Shown here one piece after another: positions 35,366 to 47,083 of a stretch of DNA of 64,000 bases. Source of the DNA: Collybiopsis luxurians FD-317 M1 (Eukaryota > Basidiomycota > Agaricomycetes > Agaricales > Omphalotaceae); contig KN834751.1 in NCBI GenBank assembly GCA_000827265.1, forward strand, positions 1,483,123 through 1,547,122. The letters run 5' to 3'. Made by a program: the position numbers and the translations under genes. Within the stretch, counting starts at the first letter, position 1; each line of letters begins with the position of its first letter. The notes below the pieces were generated by a model. It searched no databases, was not told the DNA's origin, and saw only the letters and a program-made list of their open reading frames with translations.

Positions 35366-36167
35366 GTAAATATTGAAAAAAAAATCGAATACTTCTGTTT
35401 CATCTTCATTCCAATCCTTCATGACCAATCAGAAGTAGATGTTTAATCAAATTTCCAAGCCCAGAACTCTGAAGTGTTCTGCGCTATTGAAACTCAGTCG
35501 AAACTATCGAGACCTTTAGTTCAATAACCCTGACGGTGAAATTGAATTCAAGTGCGCTATCTAGTATCTTCACAGAGCATGTCCGTAAAATTCATGATCA
35601 ATGCCCCAGTTTGATCTGGTAATTAATGTTTCTGCTTCATTTAAAATGGACGAGCACTTAGAATGCGTTTAACACACTGGAGGGCATTTTACTCAGAATC
35701 AGATTTTAATCAAATGATTTGTGCGTGTGACGTCGCGCGTCGGGCGCTTGCCACTTGGTTGTTCTTCTTTCTCTGCTTGTTCTCTGCAACTAACAATCAT
35801 CATCGTGACGCCATTTAGGACATTTGTAGCGAAGTTCAGAAATCTCGTCTTCCCTCATTCAGTGGGAATGCCCAAGACGGAATGTATGAAAATTGCTCTG
35901 CGCCTTGTGAAGTTGTGGCTGGCCAGCCTCAGATTCCTAGTGTCCAATGATTGCAAGCAAACGCGATAAACGGCCAAGGAGATTTGTGGACTCGCGTTGA
36001 GCACACTTTGAAGAGCCATGGATTTCAATGAGACCCCTTCTCAACCTTATTTCCATGATATCGGAGCTGAACGGTATGCACAACAGTCATGTACCAAGTA
36101 CGTGAGATCCTCCAGGCCCAATTATAACCAGGAACACTAAGTTGTCGTGACTCGTGGCATGGAAAAC
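35366..36167. other. Spacer between hydrolase copies 5 and 6
   Basis: Contains the stretch at about 35570-35745 that is paralogous to the spacer after copy 3. No gene supported. Confidence 0.5.
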
Positions 36168-36178
36168 TATATATTAAA
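36168..36178 (+). promoter_or_regulatory. TATA box of hydrolase copy 6
   Basis: TATATATTAAA, about 94 bp before the ATG at 36262. Confidence 0.45.
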
Positions 36179-36261
36179 CGGTTTTATTCACATCGAACTG
36201 GGGTGCTCCCTCGGCACTATTCATACGACTTCAATTTGCCCCATCCTTCCTGCTTGTAACT

Positions 36262-37602
36262 ATGCCTAGTAGCATGAATTATCCACAACCAAAAAAGTAC
36301 TCGTTATCCGAAGGAATCGAGTTTTCCTTCACTGATATCGGCGCTCCTGCAAACTCTAATGACTACACAACGATTGTCGTCCTTCATGGCGGAGGATTCA
36401 ATGCTTGTAAGAACCTTCTACACGCTTTATTCCCGACGTTCAATTCAGGACCTTCAGACCAGCTCCGCAAAATGCATTCTTATGCGCACGGCCTCAATCT
36501 TCGTACTGTTTTGCTCCATCGAAGAAACTATGCTGGCTCAACACCTTACACGCCTACGGAGCTACATGAGCTTCAACAAGGAAACAGAGTCTTTTTGGAG
36601 CGATTGAGTGCACAGCTGGCCGAGTTTCTTGGTATGTTTATTGAGCAAGAAAATGTACCGAAGTTAAAAGAACATCCGGACGGCACAAAAAGCGGAGGCG
36701 TTGCCATTTTAGGCTGGTCAATCGGGAATACGACAGTGCTGTCCTTCTTTGCTACGGCCGGATATCCACTGGTTTCTCGTGAATTATCTATGTTACTGGA
36801 AGATTACATTGGGAACTGTATACTTTATGGTAAGCGATACATATTTCTTGCCTCTTTTTTACATCAGAGAAGAATATTATTATGCTTTTTTAGAGCCGCC
36901 TACTTTGGCATTAGGCTATCCCCATCCCGACAATGTAAATTACACACCATGGGAGGATCCAACTCTTTCTCCGGAAGAAATCCCAGCAACCGCATTGCGG
37001 TGGTTTAGTTTATATCATGATCATCCTTGCTATGATCCCGCTCATCGAACATTGCGATCTTCACCGTCCATACACGATCTTGATGATGGAAACCCTCGCA
37101 AAGATAGATTATGTACTTTGTCATCTTGGACCAAAGAAGACATGGCAAAGGGTGTAGAGGAGAAGGCAATACTGCTGGAGGTTTTTATGTATGTTTCCAG
37201 GATTGATATACGACATCTCCTCATTACCCTCGCCCCTCTAGGTTTTCGCCGCTAATGCAACAAACCATCTCAGAATTATCAGATCAAGATTTGTTCGACC
37301 CAAAAAATACCCAAAATCACTTTCCCAAGGTTCATGTATCTCATATCTTAGGAACCAGAACAATTTGGTAATGTGTCTGGGCAGGCGTGGAATTGAAAAA
37401 GAGGTATGATTTTCAACCCACAGAGGGCCGCCGTAAGATGCAAATTTTCTGCATAGACGGGTTTAACCACTTTGTGAGTGTTCTTTTTTTTGAATCGACT
37501 TTCTGAACAATTGACCCAAGTATCATCATATTTGATAACATTTAGGCACATTGGGACGAGCCTCAGAGGTTTATGCAAGTTGTCGCTGAGAGCATTCATT
37601 AG
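36262..37602 (+). pseudogene. Alpha/beta-hydrolase, array copy 6, premature stop
   Basis: Exons 36262-36406, 36458-36829, 36894-37188, 37242-37473 and 37546-37602 can still be traced with correct splice sites and phases. Subfamily B: HGGGFNAY, RRNYAGSTPYTP, GWSIGNTT, PWEDPTLSPEE and YHDHPCYDP. In exon 4 the codon after the TIW tripeptide is TAA at 37369-37371, where copy 5 has CTA (Leu). Downstream sequence still matches the family up to DGFNHF and AHWDEP, so the break is recent. The truncated product would lack the catalytic His. It could still be made as a short protein; I call it a pseudogene. Confidence 0.85.
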
Positions 37603-38149
37603 TTGTGGATATTTATGGAAATGGGCAATTCCTGAATTAAATTACTTTTATCCTCGCGGTCCTTCACCAACTTCGCTGCTGGCCCGCCAGAGACACAGGT
37701 TCGACTATCGTTGGAATACCTATTCAGTCAGCCGATCCAAGTCTCTTCTCCAATATAAGCAATCTATCGCCGAAAAACAATGACTATCCTACCAAAGCAA
37801 TTAATTTATACACACTATACACACTATACACACTAGACATAAGTACTCAAAGTTACAGTACACTATCACTATTCATTGAAGCAGCATTCAATCGAGCTGC
37901 AAAACTCCATGTGAGGCAAGAACTTGGCTTCAAGCTTCAAGCCCCAGTACTAGTCAATCAATCAATCAGTCGGACAGAAAGAATGGAACACTTGTCCGTA
38001 ACGTCTGTATCCAATGGGGGTCCAGCATCTACATTTGCTCTGAATCTGAACTCTATATCCACACGTCTCCCCCCCAACCACACTCGCCTCCTAACTCGCA
38101 CTCACGTCTGCGCCTGCACACCCAAACGTCAACCTTCAATCCCCAATCC
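37603..38149. other. Convergent spacer, array end to AFI1/DENN gene
   Basis: 3' flanks of two convergent genes. Contains a short tandem CACTATACA repeat near 37810-37835. No gene. Confidence 0.55.
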
Positions 38150-41100
38150 CTAGTACGCTCCATTCAACCTCGACTCGTTATACGAACTCGACATCGGTCC
38201 AAACCCAGCCACCCCCATCGGCGACCCATAACTCATATGCTGCGCATTCAAGTTCATACTCGCACTCGAATTCGAATGTGTCCTTCCAAAGGGTACCGCA
38301 CCTGCGCCCGCAGCTGCAGCTACACCGGCGAAACTACTCGGTGGAGGCGGTTGGGACTGATATGGTGTTGGATGTTGATAGGGTGGATAAACGACGGGGT
38401 AGTTCGCGTTGGAGTTCACATTTGTGATCAAATTTGTATTCGCGAATGGGTTTGGGTTCGCATACTGCACTTGCGCTTGGGCTGCCCTGGCTTCCTTGGC
38501 TTCCTTTGTATGCGCGAGACGAACATACGCGAATCGTTGGAAATGGTTTAGGGATTGGAGATACAGGACACCAACCTACGTCAAGAATTTGGCTTATCAG
38601 TATTGGCCCGATACAAAAAAAAGGGGAGAAAAGAAAGAGAACCAAAGACTTACAGGAAACGCCCTCAACCTATTAAACAAATCCACCGTTGCATCTCTTA
38701 CACTCTCCCTCTGATGGAACAGGCCAAAAGCCAGGGGAAGAAGACCACCGGAATGTGGTGTGAAGTACGACAGAAGCTGCAGAACACATCGCGTCAGCTC
38801 ACCCAACCAAAAAAAAAAATGACCACAACACCCACCTCAACAACCTGCTCATACCCCTTGATTCCATCCGCCAACGTCCTAAAAATCGCATACGCCTCCG
38901 CATCCCCCATCTTCCTCGCCCCACTTGCATGCTTCAACCTCAACACCTGATGAAACACATCCACACCCCCACCTATCGCCCCGTTCACCAAATACTGCTT
39001 AAAATCCTCAACGTAGTACCGATAGTTCGTCGTCCCTCGCCACCCTTCGATTCTGTGGGCGTTGGCGACGAGTTCCTTGAGGCCAAGGGATTCGTCGTTG
39101 AAGACGAGACCGGAACCGAGGGTACCGAGGTGACTGAGCCCGAGATTGGACGAGGGGGCAGGATCTTTGTATGGGGAGGAGGGGTAGCCGATTTTGGTTT
39201 TGGAGTTGGATAGAAGGGAGGAGAGAGGGTCGGATGGGTTGGTTGTTGCGGGTGTCGAATTGGTCTCCTCTTCGTACCGCGAAGCCAATCGTACAAAGCG
39301 CATTACGTACTCCATAAACCGAACTCGTACCATCGATTCGCCGTAGTGATACTCGATCGCAGTTTTAATCTATAGCAAAAACCCGTCAGCGTCAGCAAAA
39401 CCAAACAACTGTGTACACAAAACCCACATCCTCAATAAACACATTGTCTGCATTATTCACCGAATCCGACGGCGCATACTTGACATCTCCCTTGGGCTGC
39501 CCCGTATCTTTCTGCGCCTCGTCCCCCAGCGACACCTCAGCCTTCAGCGTCCCCGTCCTCAATAACAGCGGCGCAATCAACGACCCAGACCCTCCGATCC
39601 CACCCGAAGAGTTACTGATCCCCACACCCGGACCCACAGGCCATTTTTGCCAGATATCCTTGGAAACGGTAACGGTCCCCGTGGAAATGTCGCATAGCAG
39701 ATCCCATGAACGAGAGGCTTCAAAGATGGGATTAGTTACACCTGCGATATACGCTGGGCTGTCAACAGTCGAGGGAGAAATTTCAATGAGAATACGAAGG
39801 GAAGAAAGCTCGAACGATCGCCCACTTACACCGATTCCCACTCGTCCCGATTATTCAAATTGGCATACGGAAAGGCCCTCTCCACGAACCCACGTAGAAC
39901 CGCCCCGCATCCACTCCCCAATGCACAGGCGGCGAGAACAAACAGGGAGACTTCACCCGCGGGGCGTCTGTGTCCGAGGAAGATGATATTTTTACCCGTT
40001 ACCAGGGCATTGAATAGGATAATGATGGGGTGTGTTGATGAGCCTGAAGTGTGCAGGTGTGGGTGGGTGGGTGATGGGTGATTCGAAGAGTACGAGGTAG
40101 TTGTTGAGCTTGAGACGGAGGACGAGGGTTGAGAAAATGTTCGGATGAGAGTTATTAGTGAGTACTGTGTGATACGGGAAGAAGTGGTTAGACGGGTGAA
40201 CGTTTATAGAGAACAAAAGATGACATCGACTGACATCTCCAACTTCCTCGCTAAACGTTGACAACGGCATCTTTATCGGTAGCTTGTGACCATTATATTC
40301 GACCGTAGTATTGAAAAAGTGTGTATCCTGCACCATCGCGCTCCCGGGTCCGATATAAGACGAGGCTCTTCCTCCGACTTTGGTACTCTGAGTGCTGATG
40401 TTCGAATCATATGAGCTATAAGACGATCCAGCTCTTGCCATGGGTACCCGAGGTAGATTCAAATGTGACGAGGAAGACGAGGACGAAGCGTCAGTTGAGC
40501 TTCGGGCTCTGTTCGAGCCGACAATGGTAGAAGTTCCATCGGTGGTGTAATCGCTATCTCCAGCGACAGACCCATCGAGGGTGCTGTCGTCCCCAACCCA
40601 GACTGCACTTCCAAATGATACGTCGCCTGGTCCATTGTTGTGAGTCGCGTCGATATCAGGAGTTGGTGTAGGATTTGAAGGGCGGCGTTCCGGAATACTG
40701 CCATCAGAATCGGTGCTTCTGTGGGTTTGTCCAGTGTGCGCGAGATATTTATGTTTTTCAGCAAAGATATCCTTTCGTTCGCTCATCCGCATCACGAGCT
40801 TCTCGTCCCGAGACAGTACCGGGGCAGCAGATAGATCCATAGCGTTGACGGAGTCGAATAAACGAGCTAAAACGTCTTGAGATGGATTTAAGAGGTAGTC
40901 GTCGAGAGCCATTAGGAGAACTGGCTGTAGAGGTCATTAGTTGGCTAACTTTGAAGAGCCAGTCTGAGTAACCTTGAATATCTGTATAAACGGATGCCTG
41001 GTACATATTGCCAGCGCCAGAACCCTTGCTCCTCGATCCAACGACTTGTCGTGCTTCGTCCTAACCAAGTTCAGTACACACAACAATTCCTTTTTCTTCT

Positions 41101-41427
41101 TCTTCTCGCCGTCTTCCTCCCCTTCATCTGTGTACGAATCCGACTCCAGAGCCAATACAGGCTCTATAGTATTAAATTCCGTTTGGTTGAGAAAGAATAT
41201 TGTCCAATCGTCCAACTGGGCCTCTGCTCCGTCGGGAAGCATGGACATTGCTAACACTCTGTGGCAACCGATAATGAGAAGAGCGTCATATTCTAGCGAC
41301 TTTTCACGTACGATTCATCCACCCCACATGGCTGAGGAAACTGATATTTGAGCTGAGCTCCCTCGATAATGTCGAATTCGGCGAGGAGAACGAACGAGCA
41401 GTGATTCCCGGTCCCTGCACTCCCCAT
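38150..41427 (-). CDS. AFI1/MesA-type DENN polarity protein
   Basis: Homologue of the Afi1/Mesa/SPA family, whose N-terminal AFI1 domain docks Arf3/Arf6-type GTPases and whose SPA part helps stabilise the polarity axis at growing tips; the whole is a DENN-like fold. Eight exons: 41427-41312, 41258-40973, 40924-40235, 40164-39830, 39758-39428, 39369-38836, 38776-38654 and 38575-38150, all in phase, 946 residues. Recognised segments: CSFVLLAEFDIIEGAQLKYQ at the N-terminus, DWTIFFLNQTE, IQIFKPVLLMALDDYL, a Ser-rich linker, HFFNTTVEYNGHKLPIKMPL, PIIILFNALVTGKN-like region, YIAGVTNPIFEASRSWDLLC, and EHYG-type basic segment before a Pro/Asn-rich tail. The tail exon has a decayed duplicate inside the hydrolase array at 30672-30961. 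Family assignment rests on motif recognition. Confidence 0.87.
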
Positions 41428-41601
41428 CGTGGTTTCCAATGAGCTGAGCATTTTGCTAAGGGAAAGCAGTTAGCCTTCAATGCTTGACCGCCGTTCTGGG
41501 TAGAGTCGAGGGAAGGGACTATGAGAAGAGGAAGCGGAGGTGGAAAATAGTTAGGCGCTCAATGATAAGATAACACAAGCAACCACAAGAGATAAGATAA
41601 T

Positions 41602-41668
41602 CTATTCCCTATTGGTTAGTACACGCTATGTCACCGAAAGTTCAAAGCTGGTTCAATTCAGTCAGGAA
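41602..41668 (+). pseudogene. tRNA-Asp relic
   Basis: Resembles the intact tRNA-Asp at 42058: shared ATTGGTTAGTACACGC D-arm/anticodon-stem block, TGTCA anticodon segment and AAGCTGGTTCAATTCAG T-arm, but acceptor and T stems no longer pair. Confidence 0.5.
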
Positions 41669-42057
41669 GTGGGTCTTCGTGAATATGTCTTGTCTCAATG
41701 AATCAAACTAGTATTTTGATTCACTAATCTGGATACTGTATACAACCCAGAAACACTTGGAGCGAACTTTTCAACCAAGCCAGTTGAATGCAATCACTCT
41801 ATATGATGATATGTACCTCAGGGCTTCGAGGATCTACAGGATCGTCTCACAAGATTGAGTCAAGACAAAGACTAGATCGGATAGAGAACGAGGATTCTGC
41901 AGGAACTCAAAACACCAGCCTCAATAAGGAGAAAGAACAAGAGCTGACACTTACTACACGCGTCACTCACTTGCACCTAGGTCTGAAAGTGATCGAGTGG
42001 GTAGACCAGGTTTCGACAAAGGTCGTATAAGACACACGGTGAACCGGAAGACTTATA

Positions 42058-42152
42058 TCCCTGGTAGTATATCGGTTAGTACACGCGCCTGTCATTCATT
42101 GTAAAAAACGATAGCTCCGCGCGAAAGCTGGGTTCGACTCCCAGCCAGGGAG
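42058..42152 (+). tRNA. tRNA-Asp(GUC) with intron
   Basis: Acceptor stem TCCCTGG pairs perfectly with CCAGGGA (42145-42151), discriminator G. D-arm TAGTATATCGGTTAGTAC. Anticodon stem CGCGC (42084-42088) with GCGCG (42119-42123) encloses the loop CTGTCA plus C, anticodon GTC at 42091-42093. A 23-nt intron, 42095-42117, sits one base 3' of the anticodon, the canonical eukaryotic position. The T arm CTGGG-TTCGACT-CCCAG is fully paired. This is the best-preserved copy of a local family. Confidence 0.9.
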
Positions 42153-43327
42153 TCAAGAAGTGGATTTTTTATAACCTTAATTTTCCTGGCTCTGAACGTC
42201 CCCCAATGATCATGAATATTCAGAATAACCTTTTTTACGTATCCCCTACGAGACCCTTTACTCAATCCTCTCGCCTTCTATGATCTAAATCCAAACCCGG
42301 TCACTAGCAACTGTCCATCGACACCACCAGACTACTTTATCATTCAACTCTCCCGGGCCCGGGGATCACGCTGCTTCCCAGACAGGATCATTCGATACCC
42401 CAATGACATGCCACCTTCTAGACTCCCGCACACCATTATCATCATGACAAGCTCACCATTCGCTGGGCTTACTTTATTCCTTACCTCGGAGTAGCCCCTG
42501 ACTCTACATATCGGCGAATTAACACACACGATTCCGTGCTTGTAGCAGGTCCTTGTTCCCGTGTATTGCTATGCCCGTTTCCTAACAATTAAGGGCAATT
42601 TAAAGCATTTTTTAAACTATCTCTTTGGACATGATTTCGAATCCAGAAGCACACTCAAATTCTCAGTTATCGGTATCAAGTCCAGCCACTCAGGAAGAGG
42701 GGGAATTGACGTAATGCAACCATTACACCACGCTACCCCCCAATCCAGAGTAATTTTTTACAATTCAGTGCAGGACTTCCGTCCTCAAGGGACTTCGGTG
42801 TATCGTCGAGCCGCGCAGTCGACAGTGAGCTTATATGACAGGTTGTACTTGGAGTTACAAGATTGAACTGAAATGTCAACCTATGGAGACGAAAATTGTT
42901 GCGATCAACGGTCAGACAGCTATACGAGGCATCTTCAGAAAGTAGCCTAATACTGCAGCGAAGCAGCTAGGAAAAAAAGTCGCGTCACAAACCGAGCCTC
43001 ATTCGGAAACCCGGTGCATTTCAAATTTACTGAAAATAGAGCAGTAGTGTCTACGCTGCTGGATATACAGTTAATGTGTCGATCAGACCGGGTTTGAGAA
43101 TGTAGAGTAATTATTCTGTTAGTAGTTCGCTGCGGAGCACCGTAGGTACTTCGAACCTGTTCGACAATTCTAGAGGATAGGCTATCCCCCCAAACCGATT
43201 GAACGGAAGTACCAGCACGGCCGTCCGCTGAATTCTATAGTATGAACTTCAAATAAAATATAAAAAGTAGGCCGCTAGGTTCCTCTGACTGATTCCACCT
43301 CTACTATTTACTAAAAAAGAACCAACA
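42153..43327. other. Flank of tRNA-Asp and membrane gene
   Basis: The first ~200 bp (to about 42350) is a degraded version of the sequence that lies between the tRNA-Asp and the isochorismatase 3' end at 52066-52265, ending at the shared TCATTCAACTCTCCCGG. The rest holds no supportable gene. Confidence 0.5.
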
Positions 43328-44937
43328 ATGATTCCATTCAACTGGACTATATTACAACCGCTATTGCTCATGTTGATTGTAGGTACAATATCTGGCTGCT
43401 ACCAGAACACTCATTGACAACTTTTCGTTTGACTAGTTTAATATAATGCTCTATGGTAAATCTTCAAGCTGTTAATCAAAAGATAATAGTAACCGTTCAT
43501 GAAACTGATTAATCAAAAATATTTAGGAGTGTATATAACCACCTTTGGCCTATATATCTACCTTCAGTTTCAACAGCGAGGACGGCATCATTTCTATCAA
43601 GTCTCGATCTTTCTCCTCTTCCTCTTGGGTACCACTGCTGTAATTTTGGCAATCATACTGTTTGTGGAATCATGTATCAATCTATTGGGAAGGCCCTCCC
43701 TCCTTATCTCCCCATTTACCTTCAGAGTTAGGTACGCACTTTGAGTCTCCCTTCTTGTTGTTTGCTACAGTTTTACCATGATTTAGTCTTGCATTAAGGG
43801 GTGTATATGCAGCCGCGAAGTGAGTAGCTAGGTCCCCATTATAAACAATGCTATAGTTTCCATAGTTTGATTGCAGATACTTTACTGGTCAGTTCGAACG
43901 AAGTGCTAACATTGGCTTTGCACGCAGCACCTTTACTGATGGTAGTAACTCTTTTGTTTAACTTGTGACTCAGCTGTACCGCTGTTATATCATATGGGCT
44001 TCAAGAAAGTTGGTCATCATTGGTCCCGCCATAATGTCCACTATAAACACTGGTAAGTTACGCCAGTAACCGCTTCAATGAAGGAAAAAAAACATGACTC
44101 GGATTCCTATTATAACGGGAATGGCCATTGCGTCCGTTATGTTTGAAGGAAGATCATTTTATAATGATAATTACTACTCAGCGGCAGCACTGGAAAGAGT
44201 GGATGATGCACTCCAAGTAGAAGCAGTTCTATTTGATGTATTTCTGGGAGTGAATCTCCTCACAAACCTCTTCCTTACAGGACTCATAGGCAAGCCTAAG
44301 TATTACACAGATAAATTCTCTTGCTAATTTTGAATACCTAGCTAGAAGGCTTTGGTGGCTGTTACACATTACTCAAAAATATCTGGCGTATGATTCACCT
44401 AATAGCAACAGGATGAAAAATACACTTGCAATGGTGTACGTTATAACTTTTGTCATAGTAGCTGATTCTTTACAGCCAAATTTTTTTAGAGTTGAGTCGG
44501 GTCTGTTGTATCCTCTAGCATTGATCACCAGCATCATTATCACTGCAATTGTCGGTGAATTTGATGGTTACGTTCGTGTACCTTCAGTGGAACCGGTACT
44601 GACGGTCATCTCGGTGCACAAATTTCAATATAGTACGAGAATGATGTTACATCTAACTCATTAGCCTCAGGGACTTGCTGCCACAATGATAGTGGTTAGG
44701 GTTGATTTAGGGATCAGTGTCGAGGCCACTTCCAATATCAAATCCAATATTCAAATTTCGACTCTTGAAACACAGTCATTGGCATTAGAGGAAGCCTATC
44801 CCCAAAATTCGGAGATCCCCCGGCCTTTATCGCTCTCTGAGCAACATACAGATCATGACCAAAGAGAACTCACGGCATTCACTTCCTTTGGACAGAATCA
44901 CTTAGCTCGGAAGTATCACACTGCTGATGGGACATAA
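43328..44937 (+). CDS. Multi-pass membrane protein, splice-damaged?
   Basis: Member of a large Agaricomycete family of about seven-span membrane proteins of unknown function. Exons by signal and phase: 43328-43378, 43437-43455, 43527-43731, 43787-43819, 43877-43887, 43928-43941, 43974-44052, 44119-44289, 44342-44435, 44490-44613, 44665-44937. Recognised segments: LYGVYITTFGLYIYLQ, LLMLYRCYIIWASRKLVIIG, FDVFLGVNLLTNLFLTGLIA, VVESGLLYPLALITS, and a polar C-terminal tail. Two exons are only 11 and 14 nt. The intron after 44289 has a GC donor. The junction before 44119 fits in phase but the intron would end in GG, not AG, so the gene may be newly inactivated or use a site I cannot see. Its 3' end has a decayed duplicate at 49139-49484. 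Confidence 0.6.
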
Positions 44938-45707
44938 GCACCCGGCGACAAGGGGATTTAGAAAATTTTAATGCCAACTTAATTCCGAATATGTATTTCA
45001 GCTTTTAGTTATTGTTGATGTCAGTATGTAGACGCATACACTATGGCTGTAGAAGTTCAATGGTAAGCGGTATCTCGATGCTCTGCTTGCGCCTATTGAA
45101 CTCTAAAACACTTTGATGTTTATATCTCGAAGTCTGTTGCATCACAGAAGCGAGCTCAAATTTCAGTAGTGTAACAACTATACTTAGATCCCGGGCGGCT
45201 CTTACGTAGCCCACATGATTCTTTTTGCAGCTTGCCATTGTTTGCCTACCTCAATAGATGGGGTCGTGCCAGTGCAACTGATCTAGAAGGCTCTTGGCTA
45301 GTGTCTGGCCATTGTAATTCAGCACTATCTAGTATCCACATTGTTGGATGTGGCTTGACCTGGCACCCTCAAGACCTTAGCCTTTAATATAGGCTGTTTA
45401 CATCGCCTTTTGAGCAGTATTGCTCACTGATATGAATTGAAAGAGCTTTCAGAAACCAAAAATCAAATGCTCATCATCATAGGTAATAATATATGAGGGC
45501 CGGATGACTCGCGGCGTCGCCGGCATAACAAAGTGCGCGGGGCATAACTAAGCCTCTAGGGTATTAAGTACAACATGGCAAGAAAAAATGAATATCAGAA
45601 AATACCGACATGAAGCCAAGCTGGTAAAAAACATGTAAAAGTACTTATATAAATATTCAATTGCCACATAACAGCTGCTGGAGCCTTCCACTATCTCTCG
45701 TGAGCAT
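44938..45707. other. Intergenic flank, block copy A
   Basis: Paralogous to 49485-50168 plus 51247-51360 in the decayed block. Site 45571-45580 is the uninterrupted equivalent of the LTR insertion site there. No gene seen. Confidence 0.6.
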
Positions 45708-47083
45708 TCATTCTGAGGGAGCTCTTCCAGAATCTGAGTGGACAATCATATTTGTAATATAGCCTTCCCTGTGGGAGCCTTCCCTGTGAGAGCCTTCCCT
45801 GTGAGAGCCTTCCCCGTGAGAGCCTTCCATAGTCTGGATAATATGTAAAGTCTCGAGTACTGGAGAGCTATTTATGTTGACCAAAATGACTACAGCAATA
45901 GGATACCATCCCTACCAAGTTTATAATTCAGAATCAGCTAAGCTTGAAAAAGGAATCAAGACTCACAGAAGCAAGAACAAAAATGGCACCAAAGATGGCA
46001 TAGGCTTCCTGAAACCCAACAGAACGTGTAGGTCCATATATATTAAGAAGGATAAAGACAGCATAGAGGGTCTGTATTGCGCAATATATAGCACCGGATT
46101 CAATCAACAGAAGTAGGATACTCTCGACCCTGGTTCTTCTGCGGCGAGCAGCTTCTTTCATAATGTGATGGTAATTCCTGCAAAAATTGTAAGGGCTTAA
46201 CAACTGAAAGAAAGAGCTTGAAGGCACTTACCATGCTTTCCATGCAATGAGGCCTGTTGCAAACATGTTAACCACCGAGGAAATCACAAGCGACAACCAG
46301 TCTAAGACTGAATCTGAGTTGGACAGTGTCGCCGAAATGATGTCATGTAGGATGCAATCTGTAACATTAACTCCTAAATGGCAGAATTCAGCGAACTTAT
46401 CATATGTTGGTGGGTCAATTTACCAATATTGATACCCATGAGAAGCACAAGTGCAACCTTCCAGAGTCTCTCCGGCTGAAACAAAACCCAAGCTCTCCAA
46501 ATGACAATAAGATCACTCAAGATCCCCTGGATAACATGATTAGATGTTGAATGGGAGATGAGCAGGGTAAACTCACAGAAAGTGTTAGAGCCCAGCTGTC
46601 CATATTATTTAGAGGCAATGCTTTTTTGTTTGCTCTCAGACCTTGAGTCTCAAGTCCTTCCTGTACCCCAGCTTTTATTCCAATAAAATTAAGCTGCTCT
46701 TGTATGAGTATGAATGCTTCACTGGTAGTTATACTCCAAGTCAAGACAATGAATTCCACAATCAGATAGGCAAGAAGAGTGATTTGTGGACGGGTCCGGG
46801 ATTTGGTTCTGTCAAGGTTTTGCAAATATTAATTGGAAAATACCAGAAGTCATGCCTGACATTCCGTACAATAGGATGTAGATGGCAATGAGCATTCCTA
46901 AAACAGATACACCTGGATAAAATTCATAAATAACTGCTTCCAAGTTCCAGGGTGGAGAACCTTGAACAATATCAGGCAATACATACCATAGCCAGTTATC
47001 AACACCACTACCTCAGACATCGTGTTGATGTAGACAGAAGTTGCATAGGAGGAAATGAGCTTATGGTCCTCTGGACTCATCAT
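45708..47083 (-). CDS. Seven-span membrane protein with EGSHR repeat tail
   Basis: Same broad Agaricomycete membrane-protein family as the previous g ene's class, opposite strand. Seven exons in phase: 47083-46987, 46912-46861, 46808-46577, 46526-46424, 46358-46232, 46177-45967, 45911-45708; 341 residues, no internal stop. Segments typical of the family: YGVSVLGMLIAIYILLYG, LLAYLIVEFIVLTWSI, GILSDLIVIWRAWVLF, NMFATGLIAWKAW, LLLLIESGAIYC, AIFGAIFVLASGWYP. The cytosolic tail contains four tandem 15-bp units (45761-45820) coding EGSHR-type pentapeptides. The donor after 46861 is GTCAGG. Function unknown; membrane location from hydrophobicity. The last exon has a decayed copy near 51363-51545. 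Confidence 0.75.
45761..45820 (-). repeat. Coding 15-bp minisatellite, four units
   Basis: Four head-to-tail units of AGCCTTCCCTGTGAG (plus strand) with a partial fifth, in frame within the last exon of the membrane gene, giving EGSH(G/R) repeats. The paralogous fragment at about 51430-51450 has roughly one unit. Confidence 0.85.

Noticed and set aside
37810..37835. Possible CRISPR-like short tandem repeat
   Set aside because: A few 9-bp direct repeats without spacers, in a eukaryotic genome.
38985..40764. Several open frames on both strands inside the AFI1/DENN gene
   Set aside because: Shadows of the real exons in other frames.
42655..42750. tRNA-like block on the minus strand (TGGTGTAATGGTTGCAT)
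   Set aside because: Has an A-box-like stretch, but no acceptor stem or anticodon arm that pairs.
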